DNA of 64,000 nt, taken from CAWFGW01 sp963815495 (GTDB taxonomy: Bacteria; Bacteroidota; Bacteroidia; Cytophagales; JAAEPT01). Below the pieces are notes generated by a model. The model was not told the origin of the DNA. It saw only the letters and a program-made list of their open reading frames with translations, and did no database searches. The first letter of the stretch is position 1, and the number at the start of each line of letters is the position of its first letter. A program made the position numbers and the translations under genes. Positions 63,495 through 64,000 of this stretch are shown here, in pieces. The stretch is from the NCBI GenBank assembly GCA_963815495.1, contig CAWFGW010000006.1:103433-167432 (forward strand). The letters are read 5' to 3'.

Positions 63495-64000
63495 ATGATT
63501 AATAAAATCATTTCATTTTCTATTGAAAATAAACTCATGATTGGATTGATGATGATTGCATGGATTGGAGTTGGGATCTATTCCATGAAAGAAGTACCAA
63601 TAGATGCCGTACCTGACATCACAAACAATCAGGTGCAAGTAATTACTACCTCCCCCAACTTGGGAACAGAGGATATTGAACAATTCGTGACCTATCCAGT
63701 TGAAATAGCCATGGCTAATCTACCTGGCGTTATTGAAATTCGTTCGATTTCGCGTTTCGGATTATCGGTGGTAACTCTAGTCTTTGAGGATGATATGGGG
63801 ATTCTTTGCCTAGACAGCTGGTTTCAGAGAAATTAGCCGATGTAAAGGCGTCTATACCCCAAAAATTTGGAGAGCCTTTTATGGGGCCCATAACAACTGG
63901 GTTACAGGAAGATTTACCAATACACCTTACAAGTAGATTCAGCATATAAAGATAAGTATACTGACACTGATTTAAGGACTTATCAGGATTGGATCGTGAA
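63495..64000 (+). pseudogene. czcA: Second CzcA/CusA-type RND metal pump, partial and frameshifted
   Basis: The N-terminal part of an HME-RND pump: ISFSIENKLMIGLMMIAWIGVG, VPIDAVPDITNNQVQVIT and LPGVIEIRSISRFGLSVVTLVFEDD. A one-base loss near 63803 and another change near 63902 shift the frame; the sequence continues LPRQLVSEKLADVKASIP, IYQYTLQVDS to the window edge. The rest lies outside. It differs from the intact cusA at 42703, so the locus has two distinct pumps, perhaps with different metal preference. Confidence 0.85.

Noticed and set aside
1..64000. tRNA or rRNA genes
   Set aside because: No stretch with recognisable conserved tRNA arms or rRNA segments was noticed by eye on either strand; a covariance-model scan would be decisive.

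Overview
The window looks like chromosomal DNA of a Bacteroidota bacterium, probably a flavobacterium or cytophaga relative. The evidence is low GC, several type IX secretion (T9SS) C-terminal sorting domains, lipoproteins with a Cys about 20 residues in, TAnnTTTG-type -7 promoter boxes, and families typical of the phylum (HYC_CC_PP, DUF3347, DUF6660, DUF4112, hybrid histidine kinases carrying an AraC domain). No rRNA, tRNA or CRISPR array was seen.

Region 1 (1-23 kb) is mostly housekeeping and cell-surface genes: an Omp85-family barrel; a hybrid sensor kinase/REC/AraC regulator divergent from a CARDB lipoprotein, with phased TGTCCTTTT repeats between them; DUF4112; a PAQR/hemolysin-III-like protein; a QueA-type enzyme; a TPR protein; a lipoprotein phosphoesterase with a partner barrel; an AraC regulator interrupted by one stop codon; an App1-like phosphatase; a PL11 rhamnogalacturonan lyase; further T9SS cargo; and GreB.

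Region 2 (23-42 kb) is an accessory island that starts beside a broken partial duplication of greB. It holds four main modules. (a) A tightly overlapping operon has a double-GHKL histidine kinase, a REC-domain protein, an unknown protein and an Eco57I/TaqI-like adenine methyltransferase. (b) A HigB/HigA toxin-antitoxin pair has a palindromic operator over its promoter. (c) A Cas4-like/DEDD nuclease (DUF2779) is followed by a WYL regulator. (d) A ubiquitin-like conjugation cassette has a Ubl protein, a DUF6791-ThiF E1, DUF6527, a dual-specificity phosphatase and a possible nuclease. A serine recombinase, an MmeI-like methyltransferase stump and a pair of phosphoesterases follow. Modules (a) and (d) are the best candidates for little-described defence or signalling systems.

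Region 3 (42-54.95 kb) is a copper/silver-type efflux and detoxification operon: HYC_CC_PP protein, CusA, CusC, CusB (heavy-metal-binding and DUF3347 domains), a His-rich secreted protein, a periplasmic HMA protein, a 42-residue CC-motif membrane peptide, a DUF3347 lipoprotein, a haem-binding-domain protein, a membrane AlbA_2 protein, and a multicopper oxidase fused to an outer-membrane barrel.

Region 4 (54.95-64 kb) continues the metal theme: APC permease, HMA-AraC regulator, CopA ATPase, di-haem oxidoreductase, Rieske protein, porin, Fur-like regulator, DUF6660, and a second CzcA/CusA running off the edge. Almost every gene is broken by one or more frameshifts or stops, although protein-level motifs stay well conserved. 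The change at about 54.95 kb is abrupt. It suggests poor local sequence quality, or less likely very recent decay, so reading frames there are reconstructed across breaks.
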